Of a DNA stretch of 64,000 nucleotides, positions 8,536 to 16,254 are shown piece after piece. The stretch lies in assembly GCF_009674775.1 (NCBI RefSeq), contig NZ_WKKE01000004.1, positions 1-64,000 on the forward strand, given 5' to 3'. How positions within the stretch are numbered: position 1 is the first letter of the stretch; each line of letters begins with the position of its first letter. A program made the position numbers and the translations under genes. The notes below the pieces were generated by a model. The model searched no databases and was not told the origin of the DNA. It saw nothing but the letters and a program-made list of their open reading frames with translations. This DNA comes from Flavobacterium sp. LC2016-23 (GTDB lineage Bacteria > Bacteroidota > Bacteroidia > Flavobacteriales > Flavobacteriaceae).

Positions 8536-9336
8536 ATGAAAACAAACAATGAATTAGGTACTGCAGTAGTAACAGGAGCATCATCCGGATTGGGAAAAGT
8601 ATTTGCTGAAAAACTGGCCGCACACGGTTACAACCTGAAACTGGTAGCCAGACGTGAGGAAAAATTAATAGAACTTGCCGAAAAACTTCGCGCTGCTTAC
8701 GGCGTGACCGTTACCAATTTAGTGGCCGACTTAAGTGCAGCTTCAGATCTGGAAAAAGTAGCAAACGACATTCAAAAGGATAGCAATATCACTTTACTGA
8801 TTAATAATGCCGGAACTTCTACCATGGCACCGATAGCGAAGACCCCGATTCAAAAACAAAAAGAAATGGTAGACGTCAACATTACTTCACTTATGGTATT
8901 AACCAATGCCATCCTTCCCTCCTTTATCGAACGTAACGAAGGAACTATCATCAATATTGGTTCGGTGTTGGGTGCTTTTACTTTACCGATAAGCAGCGTG
9001 TATAGCGGAACAAAAGGTTTTGTGGTACAATATACCAGAGGATTACAGGAAGAAGTAAAAGGAACCAATATCAAAGTGCAACTGGTGAACCCTTCTATTA
9101 CAGCCACTGAAATCTGGGAAGTTGGCGGAGTACCTTTATCTGCATTGGATCAGGCTGCGATTATGACCACAGAAGATTGTGTGGATGCCGCTCTTGCCGG
9201 ATTAGAGGCGGGTGAATTAGCGACTTTCCCATCGGTGCACAATCAGGAATTAATTGAGGCGTACGAAGAGGCCCGCATCAAATTATTCACAGGTTCACAA
9301 ACCGGAAAACCTGCTGAACGTTATTTACAAAACTAA
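8536..9336 (+). CDS. Short-chain dehydrogenase/reductase (SDR)
   Basis: This 266-residue classical SDR has the nucleotide-binding motif TGASSGLG (residues 13-20), NNAG (90-93), catalytic S143 and the Y156-x3-K160 pair (YSGTK). It should catalyse an NAD(P)H-dependent carbonyl or alcohol conversion in the cytoplasm; the substrate is not evident. The basic VARREEKL segment after the second strand favours NADP(H). It is divergent from tetR with the shared promoter and operators between them, so it is the likely regulated target. A terminator follows. Confidence 0.9.
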   Translation: MKTNNELGTAVVTGASSGLGKVFAEKLAAHGYNLKLVARREEKLIELAEKLRAAYGVTVTNLVADLSAASDLEKVANDIQKDSNITLLINNAGTSTMAPIAKTPIQKQKEMVDVNITSLMVLTNAILPSFIERNEGTIINIGSVLGAFTLPISSVYSGTKGFVVQYTRGLQEEVKGTNIKVQLVNPSITATEIWEVGGVPLSALDQAAIMTTEDCVDAALAGLEAGELATFPSVHNQELIEAYEEARIKLFTGSQTGKPAERYLQN

Positions 9337-9359
9337 TTCATTCGTTTATCTGTCAAATC

Positions 9360-9394
9360 AAACCGGAAGTGGCTCGCTTCCGGTTTTTTGTTTT
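9360..9394 (+). terminator. Intrinsic terminator after the SDR gene
   Basis: AAACCGGAAG (9360-9369) pairs with CTTCCGGTTT (9378-9387), followed by TTTGTTTT. Confidence 0.85.
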
Positions 9395-9418
9395 AGTTAT
9401 TTTTGAGACAGGCGACGG

Positions 9419-9670
9419 TAACCGCAATGCACGCAAGGTTTTTTTCGTATTGGAATTTTGTGAAAACGCAAGGTTCGCAAAGCTGTAATTGTATTTAACC
9501 GCAACGCACGCAAGGTTTTTTTTATCTTAGGAACCTTGTAAAACGCAACGATCGCAAAGCTGTATCTATAATAACTTTGCGGCACGATATTTATCGCGAT
9601 GCATGATTAAAAATCTGTGGTAGAAAAACTTTGCGAACCTTGCGTAAACCCTTGCGTGCGTTGCGGTTAA
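9419..9670. repeat. Intergenic inverted-repeat element, copy A
   Basis: Two tandem left arms (TAACCGCAATGCACGCAAGG and TTAACCGCAACGCACGCAAG, each followed by a T-run and a GTTCGCAAAGCTGT-like segment) face one right arm ending CCTTGCGTGCGTTGCGGTTA (complementary to the left arms). Related elements are at 13525, 20178 and 44033. No protein is encoded; the frames are shadows of the repeat. Confidence 0.8.
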
Positions 9671-9763
9671 ACTCCCACAACCTTTTCACATCAAACAAAT
9701 ATTTCGCCGATTGAATTTCGACAATCATTTAATTTGTAATTTCGTTTATCCAATTCAAAACAA

Positions 9764-10342
9764 ATGCAAGCCAAAGCCCTTTTAAAAGAACATGTCTTAA
9801 AAATTGCGTCACTTACGGACGATGAATTTGATTATTTCTTTTCGCATTTTAAACCGGAAACTTTTAAAAAAGGGCAAAGCATTATTAGTGAAGGAGATAT
9901 AGTCGACAAAGAATATTTTGTAATTGACGGCTGCCTGAAAGCTTTCTTTGTCAATGACGAGGTCAAAATGTACATCCTGCAATTTGCCATGTCCACCTGG
10001 TGGGCGTCTGATTATGCGGCGCTTTACAATAAAACGAAAGCGACCATAAACGTAGATTGTGTTTCGGATGCCGAAATCCTTTCGCTCTCTAACAGTGACC
10101 GTGAGAAAATCTGCAGTGAACTGCATCAGGCAGAACATTTTTTCAGATGGAGAACCAATAAAGGCTATGTCGCTGCGCAAAAAAGATTACTTTCCTTTAT
10201 GAATAACGATACCAAAACCAGATACGAAGAACTTTTGGCGCTCTACCCTGCCCTCTACAATACCGTTCCAAAACATTTAATTGCCGCTTATCTGGGCGTT
10301 TCCCGGGAAACGTTAAGCCGATTGTATAATGCTTCCAAATAG
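9764..10342 (+). CDS. Crp/Fnr-family transcriptional regulator
   Basis: The 192-residue protein has an N-terminal cyclic-nucleotide-binding-like beta-roll (residues about 25-110, GQSIISEGDIVDKEYFVIDG) and a short C-terminal HTH (about 160-190, IAAYLGVSRETLSRLYN). It lacks an FNR-type iron-sulfur cysteine cluster and belongs to the Bacteroidota Crp/Fnr group whose ligand is usually unknown. A Crp-type palindrome lies 12 bp after its stop, in front of the YceI operon, so it probably controls the operon downstream. The ATG at 9764 gives a complete N-terminus. Confidence 0.88.
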   Translation: MQAKALLKEHVLKIASLTDDEFDYFFSHFKPETFKKGQSIISEGDIVDKEYFVIDGCLKAFFVNDEVKMYILQFAMSTWWASDYAALYNKTKATINVDCVSDAEILSLSNSDREKICSELHQAEHFFRWRTNKGYVAAQKRLLSFMNNDTKTRYEELLALYPALYNTVPKHLIAAYLGVSRETLSRLYNASK

Positions 10343-10353
10343 CCTTTTACGAA

Positions 10354-10369
10354 TGTGATCTACATCACG
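10354..10369. promoter_or_regulatory. Crp/Fnr-like operator upstream of the YceI operon
   Basis: TGTGATCTACATCACG matches the TGTGA-N6-TCACA Crp consensus at nine of ten positions; GTGAT/ATCAC is a perfect 5-bp inverted repeat. A -7-like TTCCTTTG lies at 10392-10399. With a start near 10406 the site is centred about 44 bp upstream, close to the class II activator position, and no good -33 element is present. Confidence 0.7.
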
Positions 10370-10435
10370 TAATGAATTTTGAGAATCGCCATTCCTTTGT
10401 ACTATAAATTAATAACAATTTAAAAATACAATACT

Positions 10436-10969
10436 ATGGAAACTCAAAATTTTAAAATTGCAGCTACACAAAGCAATGTAAACTGGACCGGTAAAAAAGT
10501 AACCGGTGCACACAATGGAACAATCGATATTCAGGAAGGAAACTTCACCTTTACCAACGGAGATCTTACCGGAGGAACTATAGTGATAGACACGACTTCT
10601 ATCGTAATCCTTGACGTAACCGATCCCGCTACGAACCAGCAATTTGCCGGACACCTGGCTTCTGATGATTTTTTCTCAACAGACAAATTCCACACCGCTT
10701 CTTTAGACATTACTTCTGCAGCCAGACAATCTGATACAAACTATTTTGTAGAAGGTAAACTGACCATCAAAGCGATCACACATCCAATCGGATTCAATTT
10801 GGAAGTAAAAACCAGCGGTGACGAACTGAAAGCTGCCGGTAAAATTATCGTTGACCGTACCAAATACGATATGAAATTCCGCTCCGGAAATTTCTTCACT
10901 AATCTCGGAGATACGCTTATTTACAATGAGTTTGAACTGGACGTAGACGTTACAGCTAAACTTGCTTAA
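10436..10969 (+). CDS. YceI-family protein
   Basis: This 177-residue protein has the YceI lipocalin-like pattern: FKIAATQSNVNWTGKKV at the start, a GNFTFTNGDLTGGTIVID segment, LASDDFFSTDKF (the typical L.s.dFFdve.f motif), and ITHPIGFNLEV. YceI proteins form an eight-stranded barrel that binds isoprenoid or amide-type lipids. There is no signal peptide, so this is a cytoplasmic variant, unlike E. coli YceI. It is the first gene of a five-gene operon (next gene 12 bp away) behind a Crp-like site. Confidence 0.88.
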   Translation: METQNFKIAATQSNVNWTGKKVTGAHNGTIDIQEGNFTFTNGDLTGGTIVIDTTSIVILDVTDPATNQQFAGHLASDDFFSTDKFHTASLDITSAARQSDTNYFVEGKLTIKAITHPIGFNLEVKTSGDELKAAGKIIVDRTKYDMKFRSGNFFTNLGDTLIYNEFELDVDVTAKLA

Positions 10970-10981
10970 ATTCTGGAAATC

Positions 10982-11200
10982 ATGCCGTACGTAAAAATAG
11001 AAGTCACACGCGAAGGCGTTACAAGAGCACAAAAACAACAGCTTATAGCCGGAATTACGAATCTTATAACTGATGTTTTAGATAAAGATCCAAGCCTTAC
11101 ACATATTGTCATTCAGGAAATTGAATTAGACGACTGGGGTTTTGCAGGAGAACAGGTTTCTGTGCTTCGTGAAAAAGGAATTACCGCACAGAAAAAATAA
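10982..11200 (+). CDS. 4-oxalocrotonate tautomerase family protein
   Basis: This 72-residue protein begins MPYVKIEVTREGVTRAQKQ, placing the catalytic Pro at the mature N-terminus as the tautomerase superfamily requires. Length matches the small 4-OT subunits, which form hexamers and catalyse keto-enol tautomerisation or, in some members, dehalogenation. The substrate is unknown. It sits 12 bp after the YceI gene and 24 bp before an SDR gene, consistent with one transcript. Confidence 0.88.
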   Translation: MPYVKIEVTREGVTRAQKQQLIAGITNLITDVLDKDPSLTHIVIQEIELDDWGFAGEQVSVLREKGITAQKK

Positions 11201-11224
11201 TTAGTTACAAAAATAAAAATCATA

Positions 11225-11965
11225 ATGAAAACAATAATCATAACCGGTGCTTCTACCGGAATCGGAAAATCAATCGCTCAGTTATTTCTGGAAAAAGGAC
11301 ATAATCTCGTGATCAACTCAGCGAATTCAGCTAACCTTGAAGCTACTTATCAGGAACTTGGAAATCCGGAGAAAGTAGCGATGGTAGCTGGAGATATTAG
11401 TCTTACTGCAACCGGAAAAAAACTGGTTGAAACTGCCATAGCCCGTTTTGGCGGTGTGGATGTATTGATCAATAATGCGGGAATCTTTGAACCAAAATCT
11501 TTTCTGGAGGTAGAAGAAAAAGACCTGGACCGTTTGTTAAGCATCAATCTTAAAGGAACTTTTTTTACCAGCCAGGCAGCTGTAAAACAAATGCTGCAGC
11601 AAGGTCAGGGTTCTATTATCAATATCGGAACGGTATTGGTAGATCACGCCATTGACGGTTTCCCGGCCACGGCTCCAATTTCGAGCAAAGGCGGAATCCA
11701 CGCACTGACCCGACAGCTTGCCGCTGAATTCGGAAAAAACAATATCCGTGTCAACGCCATAGCGCCCGGAATCATCAGAAGTCCGCTGCAGGCCAAAACC
11801 GGAGTAGACAATGCCGATACCTTGGCTGGTTTGCACCTGCTGAACCGTATCGGAGAAACCAGAGATGTAGCCGAGTTGGCACTCTATCTGGCTGAAAGTA
11901 ATTTTGTTACCGGAGAAATTATTAATTTAGATGGCGGACACGTTGCCGGTCACAGTATACTTTAA
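11225..11965 (+). CDS. SDR-fold protein lacking the catalytic tyrosine
   Basis: The 246-residue protein has an SDR Rossmann fold: TGASTGIG (residues 7-14), NNAG (83-86), the C-terminal INLDGG motif. The expected YxxxK is PISSK (P151 to K155), so the catalytic Tyr is replaced, and the usual NISS segment is NIGT. The Lys is kept. This could be a subfamily with altered chemistry or a non-catalytic binding role. It is in the YceI operon, 24 bp after the tautomerase. Base composition and codon use resemble its neighbours, so it is not an obvious pseudogene. Confidence 0.85.
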   Translation: MKTIIITGASTGIGKSIAQLFLEKGHNLVINSANSANLEATYQELGNPEKVAMVAGDISLTATGKKLVETAIARFGGVDVLINNAGIFEPKSFLEVEEKDLDRLLSINLKGTFFTSQAAVKQMLQQGQGSIINIGTVLVDHAIDGFPATAPISSKGGIHALTRQLAAEFGKNNIRVNAIAPGIIRSPLQAKTGVDNADTLAGLHLLNRIGETRDVAELALYLAESNFVTGEIINLDGGHVAGHSIL

Positions 11966-12051
11966 TTTTTAATCACTTAAGCCTGTTGAGTGTAATTCAA
12001 AACAGAAGTTGTAATCCATTACACCCGGCCGGTTTATTTAAATCAAAAATT

Positions 12052-12426
12052 ATGGACAATTTTAGTACCAGTGCAGCTTTGATTACTGCGCTACTTATGA
12101 ATTATTTTAATGGAATTTACAAGGGTGATACTGCTTTACTGGAAAAGACTTTTCACCCAAAAGCGCTAATCGTTGGAGACATTAAGGGAGTGCCTTATTT
12201 TAAAACGCTGGATCAATATCTGGAAGGTGTAAAAAGCCGTAAAAGTCCTCAGGAACTCGGAGAAAAATTCAATATGGAAATCGTATCTTTAGAAGTCATC
12301 AATAATACGGCTGTGGCTAAAGTGAAAGTTCCGATCTTTGACTATAACTATTATGATCAGCTTAGTCTTGCTGTTGTTGATGGCAAATGGGTGATTGTAA
12401 ACAAATTACTAACACATGTAAATTAA
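12052..12426 (+). CDS. NTF2-like / putative lumazine-binding family protein
   Basis: This 124-residue protein starts at ATG 12052 (MDNFSTSAALITALLMNYFNGIY). A longer frame opening with TTG at 11986 is less likely. The pattern LMNYFNGIYKGDTALLEKTFHPKA, then ITVxSLxV and a final VDGKWVIVNKLL, fits the SnoaL/NTF2-like cone fold annotated as putative lumazine-binding. Members are small enzymes or binding proteins; no catalytic residues can be assigned. It is 86 bp after the SDR-like gene and ends 6 bp before the nitronate monooxygenase gene. Confidence 0.75.
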   Translation: MDNFSTSAALITALLMNYFNGIYKGDTALLEKTFHPKALIVGDIKGVPYFKTLDQYLEGVKSRKSPQELGEKFNMEIVSLEVINNTAVAKVKVPIFDYNYYDQLSLAVVDGKWVIVNKLLTHVN

Positions 12427-12432
12427 GCTGTG

Positions 12433-13500
12433 ATGTGGAATTCAACTAAAATAACACAATTACTGGGCATACAATATCCTATTCTGCAGGGTCCGATGGG
12501 CGCTGGTTTTTCAACTGCCGCTTTATTGGCTGCGGTCAGCAATGCCGGGGGATTAGGAAGCTATGGTGCCTATACGCTGACTCCTGAAGAAATTCTGGAA
12601 GCCGGTAAAGCCATAAAAGAACGGACCGATAAACCTTTTAACATCAATTTATGGGTCAGTGATGTGGATCAAACACTGGTTAATTATCCGCCTGAAAAAT
12701 TAGAGCATATCAAACTGCTTTTCAAACCTTATTTTGATGAATTAGGAATTACGTTACCGGATCTTTCTGCCGATATTCCGTCGAAATTTGAAAAACAGGT
12801 CGAGACTTTATTCGAAATCAAACCTGCCGTTTTCAGTTTTATTTTTGGAATTCCTTCGAAAGAAATCCTGAACGAAAGCCGAAGATTAGGCATTAAAACG
12901 GTTGGGGCTGCCACCACTTTAGAAGAAGCCCTTGCTCTGGAAGAAGCGCAGGTAGACGCTATTGTGGCTTCAGGATTTGAAGCCGGCGGACACAGGCCTT
13001 CGTTTTTGAGACCTGCCCAGGATTCTTTTACGGGACTGTTTACCCTTTTGCAACAGCTAAAAGCGAAAACAAAAACGCCCATTATCGCAGCCGGTGGTAT
13101 TATCGATGCAAAAGGTATTGCAGCCGCGATGACTTTGGGAGCCGATGCTGTACAATTGGGTACCGCCTTTATGGTTACAGAGGAGTCAGGAGCAACACCA
13201 CTTCACAAACAAGTACTGTTATCCGGTACAGCCAATCCTACTACGGTTTCAAAATCGCTTACGGGAAGAATGGGTCGCATGTTAAGTAACCGAATATCGG
13301 ATGCTGTTCCTTTTGAAACGGAAGTTTTGCCTTTTCCATTACAGACGAGGTTAATTGCTCCTTTGAAAGCCGCCGCCCTCGCGCAGGGAAAAACAGAAAT
13401 GATCAGTTTCTGGTCCGGGCAAAATACAAGTGGCTTAAAACACCGTAGTGCCGAAGAGCTTATGCAGGTTTTAATTACCGAAACCGGGGCATTGCTCTGA
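12433..13500 (+). CDS. Nitronate monooxygenase / 2-nitropropane dioxygenase family FMN enzyme
   Basis: This TIM-barrel flavoprotein of 355 residues begins MWNSTKITQLLGIQYPILQGPMG, where ILQGPMG is the conserved FMN-binding N-terminal motif. FEAGGHRPSF carries the conserved His, and IIAAGGIIDAKG with LGADAVQLGTAF are phosphate-binding segments. Family members oxidise propionate-3-nitronate and related nitronates using FMN and oxygen. GTG and ATG are adjacent at 12430-12435; the ATG is chosen. It is the last gene of the YceI operon and is followed by an inverted-repeat element that may end transcription. Confidence 0.9.
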   Translation: MWNSTKITQLLGIQYPILQGPMGAGFSTAALLAAVSNAGGLGSYGAYTLTPEEILEAGKAIKERTDKPFNINLWVSDVDQTLVNYPPEKLEHIKLLFKPYFDELGITLPDLSADIPSKFEKQVETLFEIKPAVFSFIFGIPSKEILNESRRLGIKTVGAATTLEEALALEEAQVDAIVASGFEAGGHRPSFLRPAQDSFTGLFTLLQQLKAKTKTPIIAAGGIIDAKGIAAAMTLGADAVQLGTAFMVTEESGATPLHKQVLLSGTANPTTVSKSLTGRMGRMLSNRISDAVPFETEVLPFPLQTRLIAPLKAAALAQGKTEMISFWSGQNTSGLKHRSAEELMQVLITETGALL

Positions 13501-13524
13501 ATGTTTTTTAACGCGAAGTTTTTT

Positions 13525-13671
13525 TACCGCAAGGCCCGCAAAGTTTTTTTTGATATACTTTGTGTATAGTTTAAGTTCGCAAGGCTTATACAATGCTAAA
13601 AGTTAGTTTGTCAACTTTGCGAACTTAAAACGCACTCTAATTCTAAAAAACCTTTGCGGGCCTTGCGGTAA
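13525..13671. repeat. Intergenic inverted-repeat element, copy B
   Basis: TACCGCAAGGCCCGCAAAG (from 13525) is complementary to CTTTGCGGGCCTTGCGGTA (ending at 13670). Inner arms AAGTTCGCAAGG and ACTTTGCGAACTT extend the palindrome. It belongs to the same family as the elements at 9419, 20178 and 44033. Confidence 0.85.
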
Positions 13672-13688
13672 AGCTCCACAATAACCAT

Positions 13689-13763
13689 TGTCTGTTTCGA
13701 AGTTCATTTTGTCCGGTTGGGCATTATGTTGTTATTTTATTTAGCACGAAAATCACAATTTTG
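13689..13763 (+). promoter_or_regulatory. Direct-repeat regulator site plus -7 box upstream of the DoxX gene
   Basis: TGTCT (13689-13693) and TGTCC (13710-13714) are 21 bp apart, with TTTGTCCGGTTGGGC around the second. A -7-like CAATTTTG lies at 13756-13763. The spacing from TGTCC to the -7 box is identical to that of the sites at 18669-18743 and 20094-20168. Confidence 0.75.
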
Positions 13764-13793
13764 TCCTGTTAAATAACTTAAAATATAAAAATT

Positions 13794-14195
13794 ATGAACT
13801 CAAAAACAACAAAAATTATTTACTGGACAGGAATTGTATTAACCTCTTTGTGGTTTGGCGCCAGCGGTTTCTTCGAACTGACTACAAACCCAATTGTCTG
13901 GGGAATCACACAGCAGTTAGGGTATCCCGCACATTTTATCTATTTGCTGGGGGTATTCAAAATAGCCGGAGTAATCACCTTACTGATTCCAAACAAATTG
14001 CTTCGATTAAAAGAATGGGTATTTGCCGGTGTCTTTTTCGATATCATCTTTGCCTTTGTCTCCAAAATTTGTGTGTTGGGTTTTCCCGCTACAATTGATG
14101 CTATTATTGCTTTTGTAATGGTAAGCGTAACATACTTTATGTTTAGAAAACTATATACCGCTACTTACAGCCCTGCCGCAATTCAGGCAAACTAA
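13794..14195 (+). CDS. DoxX-like integral membrane protein
   Basis: This 133-residue protein has four hydrophobic segments (about residues 8-25, 48-68, 75-95, 100-120) and fits the DoxX-like family: KIIYWTGIVLTSLWFGASGFFEL, then GYPAHFIYLLGVFKIAGVITLL and LKEWVFAGVFFDII. Members are small membrane proteins linked to redox homeostasis or quinone-associated functions, without a settled activity. Its promoter carries the same 21-bp direct-repeat site found in front of the two hydrolase genes at 17.6-20 kb, suggesting a shared regulator. Confidence 0.85.
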   Translation: MNSKTTKIIYWTGIVLTSLWFGASGFFELTTNPIVWGITQQLGYPAHFIYLLGVFKIAGVITLLIPNKLLRLKEWVFAGVFFDIIFAFVSKICVLGFPATIDAIIAFVMVSVTYFMFRKLYTATYSPAAIQAN

Positions 14196-14212
14196 CTTCA
14201 AAGTAGTGCCAA

Positions 14213-14252
14213 AAAAAAATGCCCGGGATTGAGTCGCGGGCAATTTATTTTA
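14213..14252 (+). terminator. Possible terminator after the DoxX gene
   Basis: TGCCCG (14220-14225) pairs with CGGGCA (14237-14242), with an A-run before and a loose T-rich stretch after. The stem is short. Confidence 0.5.
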
Positions 14253-14272
14253 TTAAAATTTAAATCCTCACA

Positions 14273-14353
14273 ATGAAAAAAATCATCTTAATCGTAAGTT
14301 TTATTTTATCGGCTCTTTTCTTTCTGAGCTGTTTTATGTTTCCGGAATTATAA
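14273..14353 (+). CDS. Very small hydrophobic ORF with lipobox-like end
   Basis: ATG at 14273 encodes 26 residues: a charged start (MKKIILIV), a hydrophobic stretch, then FLSCFMFPEL and a stop. The LSC could be a lipobox, leaving a mature peptide of seven residues, as in entericidin-like small lipoproteins. No convincing ribosome binding site or homologue is recognised. Its position between a terminator-like hairpin and a convergent gene leaves it uncertain. Confidence 0.25.
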   Translation: MKKIILIVSFILSALFFLSCFMFPEL

Positions 14354-14410
14354 ATTCTTTACTCCTTTCATAACCTGTTACTTGTTCCTTTACCGGAAGA
14401 AATTAACGGG

Positions 14411-15178
14411 TTATCGGTTTTCGAGCCAGCTTAGAAAAGCGGTTGCTTTTTCTTTTCCGATCAGTAATTTTTCTTCTGTCGGAATTGTCAATTTGATAAT
14501 CAGTTTGCGTGAAAAATAATGTTCTGCCTCCCTGATGGCTGAAAAATTCACCAGATATTGCCTGTTGATTCTGAAGAATTGGGTGGGCGATAATAATTTA
14601 TGAACCTCGTCTAACGATTGTGTAATCTGATATTCATTTTTATCCAGCGTCATGATCGTTGGCGTTTCGTATTTGATATAAAAAAACGCAATGTTCTCAG
14701 TTTGCACCGTTTGGTATTTGTTGTTTTTAAAAACCAGAAAACTGCTTTTCCCTGTATTCTCGCCAGTTCGGGTCAGTAAATAATCGAAATCGGGCATCGC
14801 CTTTTTGTTGCGCTGAAAAAAGTTTTTCAGTTCTCCAGCTTTTTTAATGGCCTGGGCAATACTTTCTCTCGAAAAAGGTTTTAATACATAATCAATTCCG
14901 TTAGATTTGAATGCCTCAATCGCATAGTCATCAAAAGCGGTACAAAAGATGACCGGTGATAACACTTCCACATTTTTGAAAATTTCAAAACACTGACCGT
15001 CTGCCAGCTGAATATCCATAAAAATAAGATCAGGCTGATCGTTTTCCTGCAGGTAACTGACCGCACCGTCAATACTTTGTATGTACGACAAAATCTGCGC
15101 ATCAGGCCTGATACTCAGAATAAGCTGGCCAAGGGCCTTGGCCGTTTTTACCTCGTCTTCAATTATTATGATAGTCAT
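14411..15178 (-). CDS. LytTR-family response regulator
   Basis: The 255-residue protein has a receiver domain (residues 1-120) with the acidic pocket EDE at 7-9 and phospho-acceptor D55 (IFMDIQ), then a LytTR DNA-binding domain (about 150-250, with IAFFYIKYETPTIM and FFRINRQYLVNFSAI). Its start overlaps the end of the histidine kinase gene by 20 bp, so the two are translationally coupled. Targets are not evident; neighbouring redox and membrane genes are candidates. Confidence 0.92.
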   Translation of the reverse strand: MTIIIIEDEVKTAKALGQLILSIRPDAQILSYIQSIDGAVSYLQENDQPDLIFMDIQLADGQCFEIFKNVEVLSPVIFCTAFDDYAIEAFKSNGIDYVLKPFSRESIAQAIKKAGELKNFFQRNKKAMPDFDYLLTRTGENTGKSSFLVFKNNKYQTVQTENIAFFYIKYETPTIMTLDKNEYQITQSLDEVHKLLSPTQFFRINRQYLVNFSAIREAEHYFSRKLIIKLTIPTEEKLLIGKEKATAFLSWLENR

Positions 15179-16178
15179 AGATCATTGGAATTTTTATTTT
15201 AAAAGTAGTTTCATTTTTATCAATTTCAATCTCTTTATGGATCAAATGCAGGAAACGCTGATTGATATTATCGAGTCCGACTCCGGTCGACAGAGCCCCT
15301 CTTTTCAGCTGAATCTGATTTTCTACCACCAGGAAATCTCCTTCGCTGTACAATTTAATGACCAAAGGTTTATCCAGCGATACAATATTGTGTTTGATAC
15401 AATTTTCGATCAGCAGCTGCAGCGTAAAAGGCGGAACAGCCGAATCGTATTGTTTCGGATCAACTTCATTCACCAAAACAAATCCATCCTCAAATCGGGC
15501 CTTCAGCAAATACACATAGGAATCCAGAATCTGAAGTTCTTCGCGAAGCGGAATCAGATCCATTTTTCTGCTTTCGAGTGTAAAACGGTAAAAATCAGAA
15601 AGTTTTAAGATAAAATCAGAACTCATCGGATCGTTGATATCGACCATTGATTTTAAGGTATTCAGGCTGTTAAACAAAAAATGCGGATTGACCTGTTGTT
15701 TCAGTAATTCGTATTGCGCCCCAAGGTTTACCGCTTTGGTGAGTTCCAGCTCCACGCCCAGCTGTTGGGTCTGATAGTTCTGAAAAAGCAGGTGCAGGAA
15801 CATATACACAATCAGGTTGATCAGAAGCCCTCTCAATTCGAACATAATCGGCGCATCCATTTTTGAAACTTCAAAAAGTTCCTGATGCGCGATGACCAAT
15901 ATCACCATTATGACAATACCCAAAAGTACGCTCAGCAAAAGTTTTCCGTTGAACAGGCTTTTGGAATTCCGCTGCGACGAAAATTTCGGCAGGCTGTAAA
16001 TGTTGTAATACCATATAAAAACTGAAAACAACAACGTAATAGAGGAGTTAATGACAATATCACCCGCTGTTGAAAAAGAATCAAATAATTTAGGTACCGA
16101 GGCCAGAACGGCCAGCGATATGGAACTTCCCCATATAACCTTTCCCGATACCTCAAAACGTTTTTTCTGTTTTTCCAT
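15159..16178 (-). CDS. LytS-like membrane sensor histidine kinase
   Basis: This 339-residue protein has four predicted membrane segments (about residues 12-30, 42-62, 80-97, 118-134) and a His_kinase domain with phospho-acceptor H166 in QQVNPHFLFNSLN, the N-box LLIENCIKHN and a GVGLDNINQRF nucleotide loop. An earlier in-frame ATG exists at 16193. A -7 box at 16205-16212 would start the transcript only about 5 bp before it, so ATG 16178 is preferred. It pairs with the overlapping LytTR regulator. The signal is unknown; there is no extracytoplasmic domain of any size. Confidence 0.9.
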   Translation of the reverse strand: MEKQKKRFEVSGKVIWGSSISLAVLASVPKLFDSFSTAGDIVINSSITLLFSVFIWYYNIYSLPKFSSQRNSKSLFNGKLLLSVLLGIVIMVILVIAHQELFEVSKMDAPIMFELRGLLINLIVYMFLHLLFQNYQTQQLGVELELTKAVNLGAQYELLKQQVNPHFLFNSLNTLKSMVDINDPMSSDFILKLSDFYRFTLESRKMDLIPLREELQILDSYVYLLKARFEDGFVLVNEVDPKQYDSAVPPFTLQLLIENCIKHNIVSLDKPLVIKLYSEGDFLVVENQIQLKRGALSTGVGLDNINQRFLHLIHKEIEIDKNETTFKIKIPMIYDYHNN

Positions 16179-16204
16179 TGTTATATAAATCATTAAAGCC
16201 TACC

Positions 16205-16212
16205 CAAAGGTA
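16205..16212 (-). promoter_or_regulatory. -7 promoter element for the kinase/regulator pair
   Basis: CAAAGGTA on the plus strand reads TACCTTTG on the minus strand, a full match to TAnnTTTG. No good -33 partner is visible at the usual distance, so activation may be needed. Confidence 0.5.
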
Positions 16213-16254
16213 AGCTTATTTTGAAAATTTTATATGTCTAAATTGATTTCTCAC

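Noticed and set aside
9397..9585. Minus-strand ORF in the inverted-repeat element
   Set aside because: It consists of repeat arms read in reverse and has no protein-like composition.
11986..12051. Extended N-terminus of the NTF2-like protein
   Set aside because: TTG start in sequence that does not resemble the family; ATG 12052 gives the normal N-terminus.
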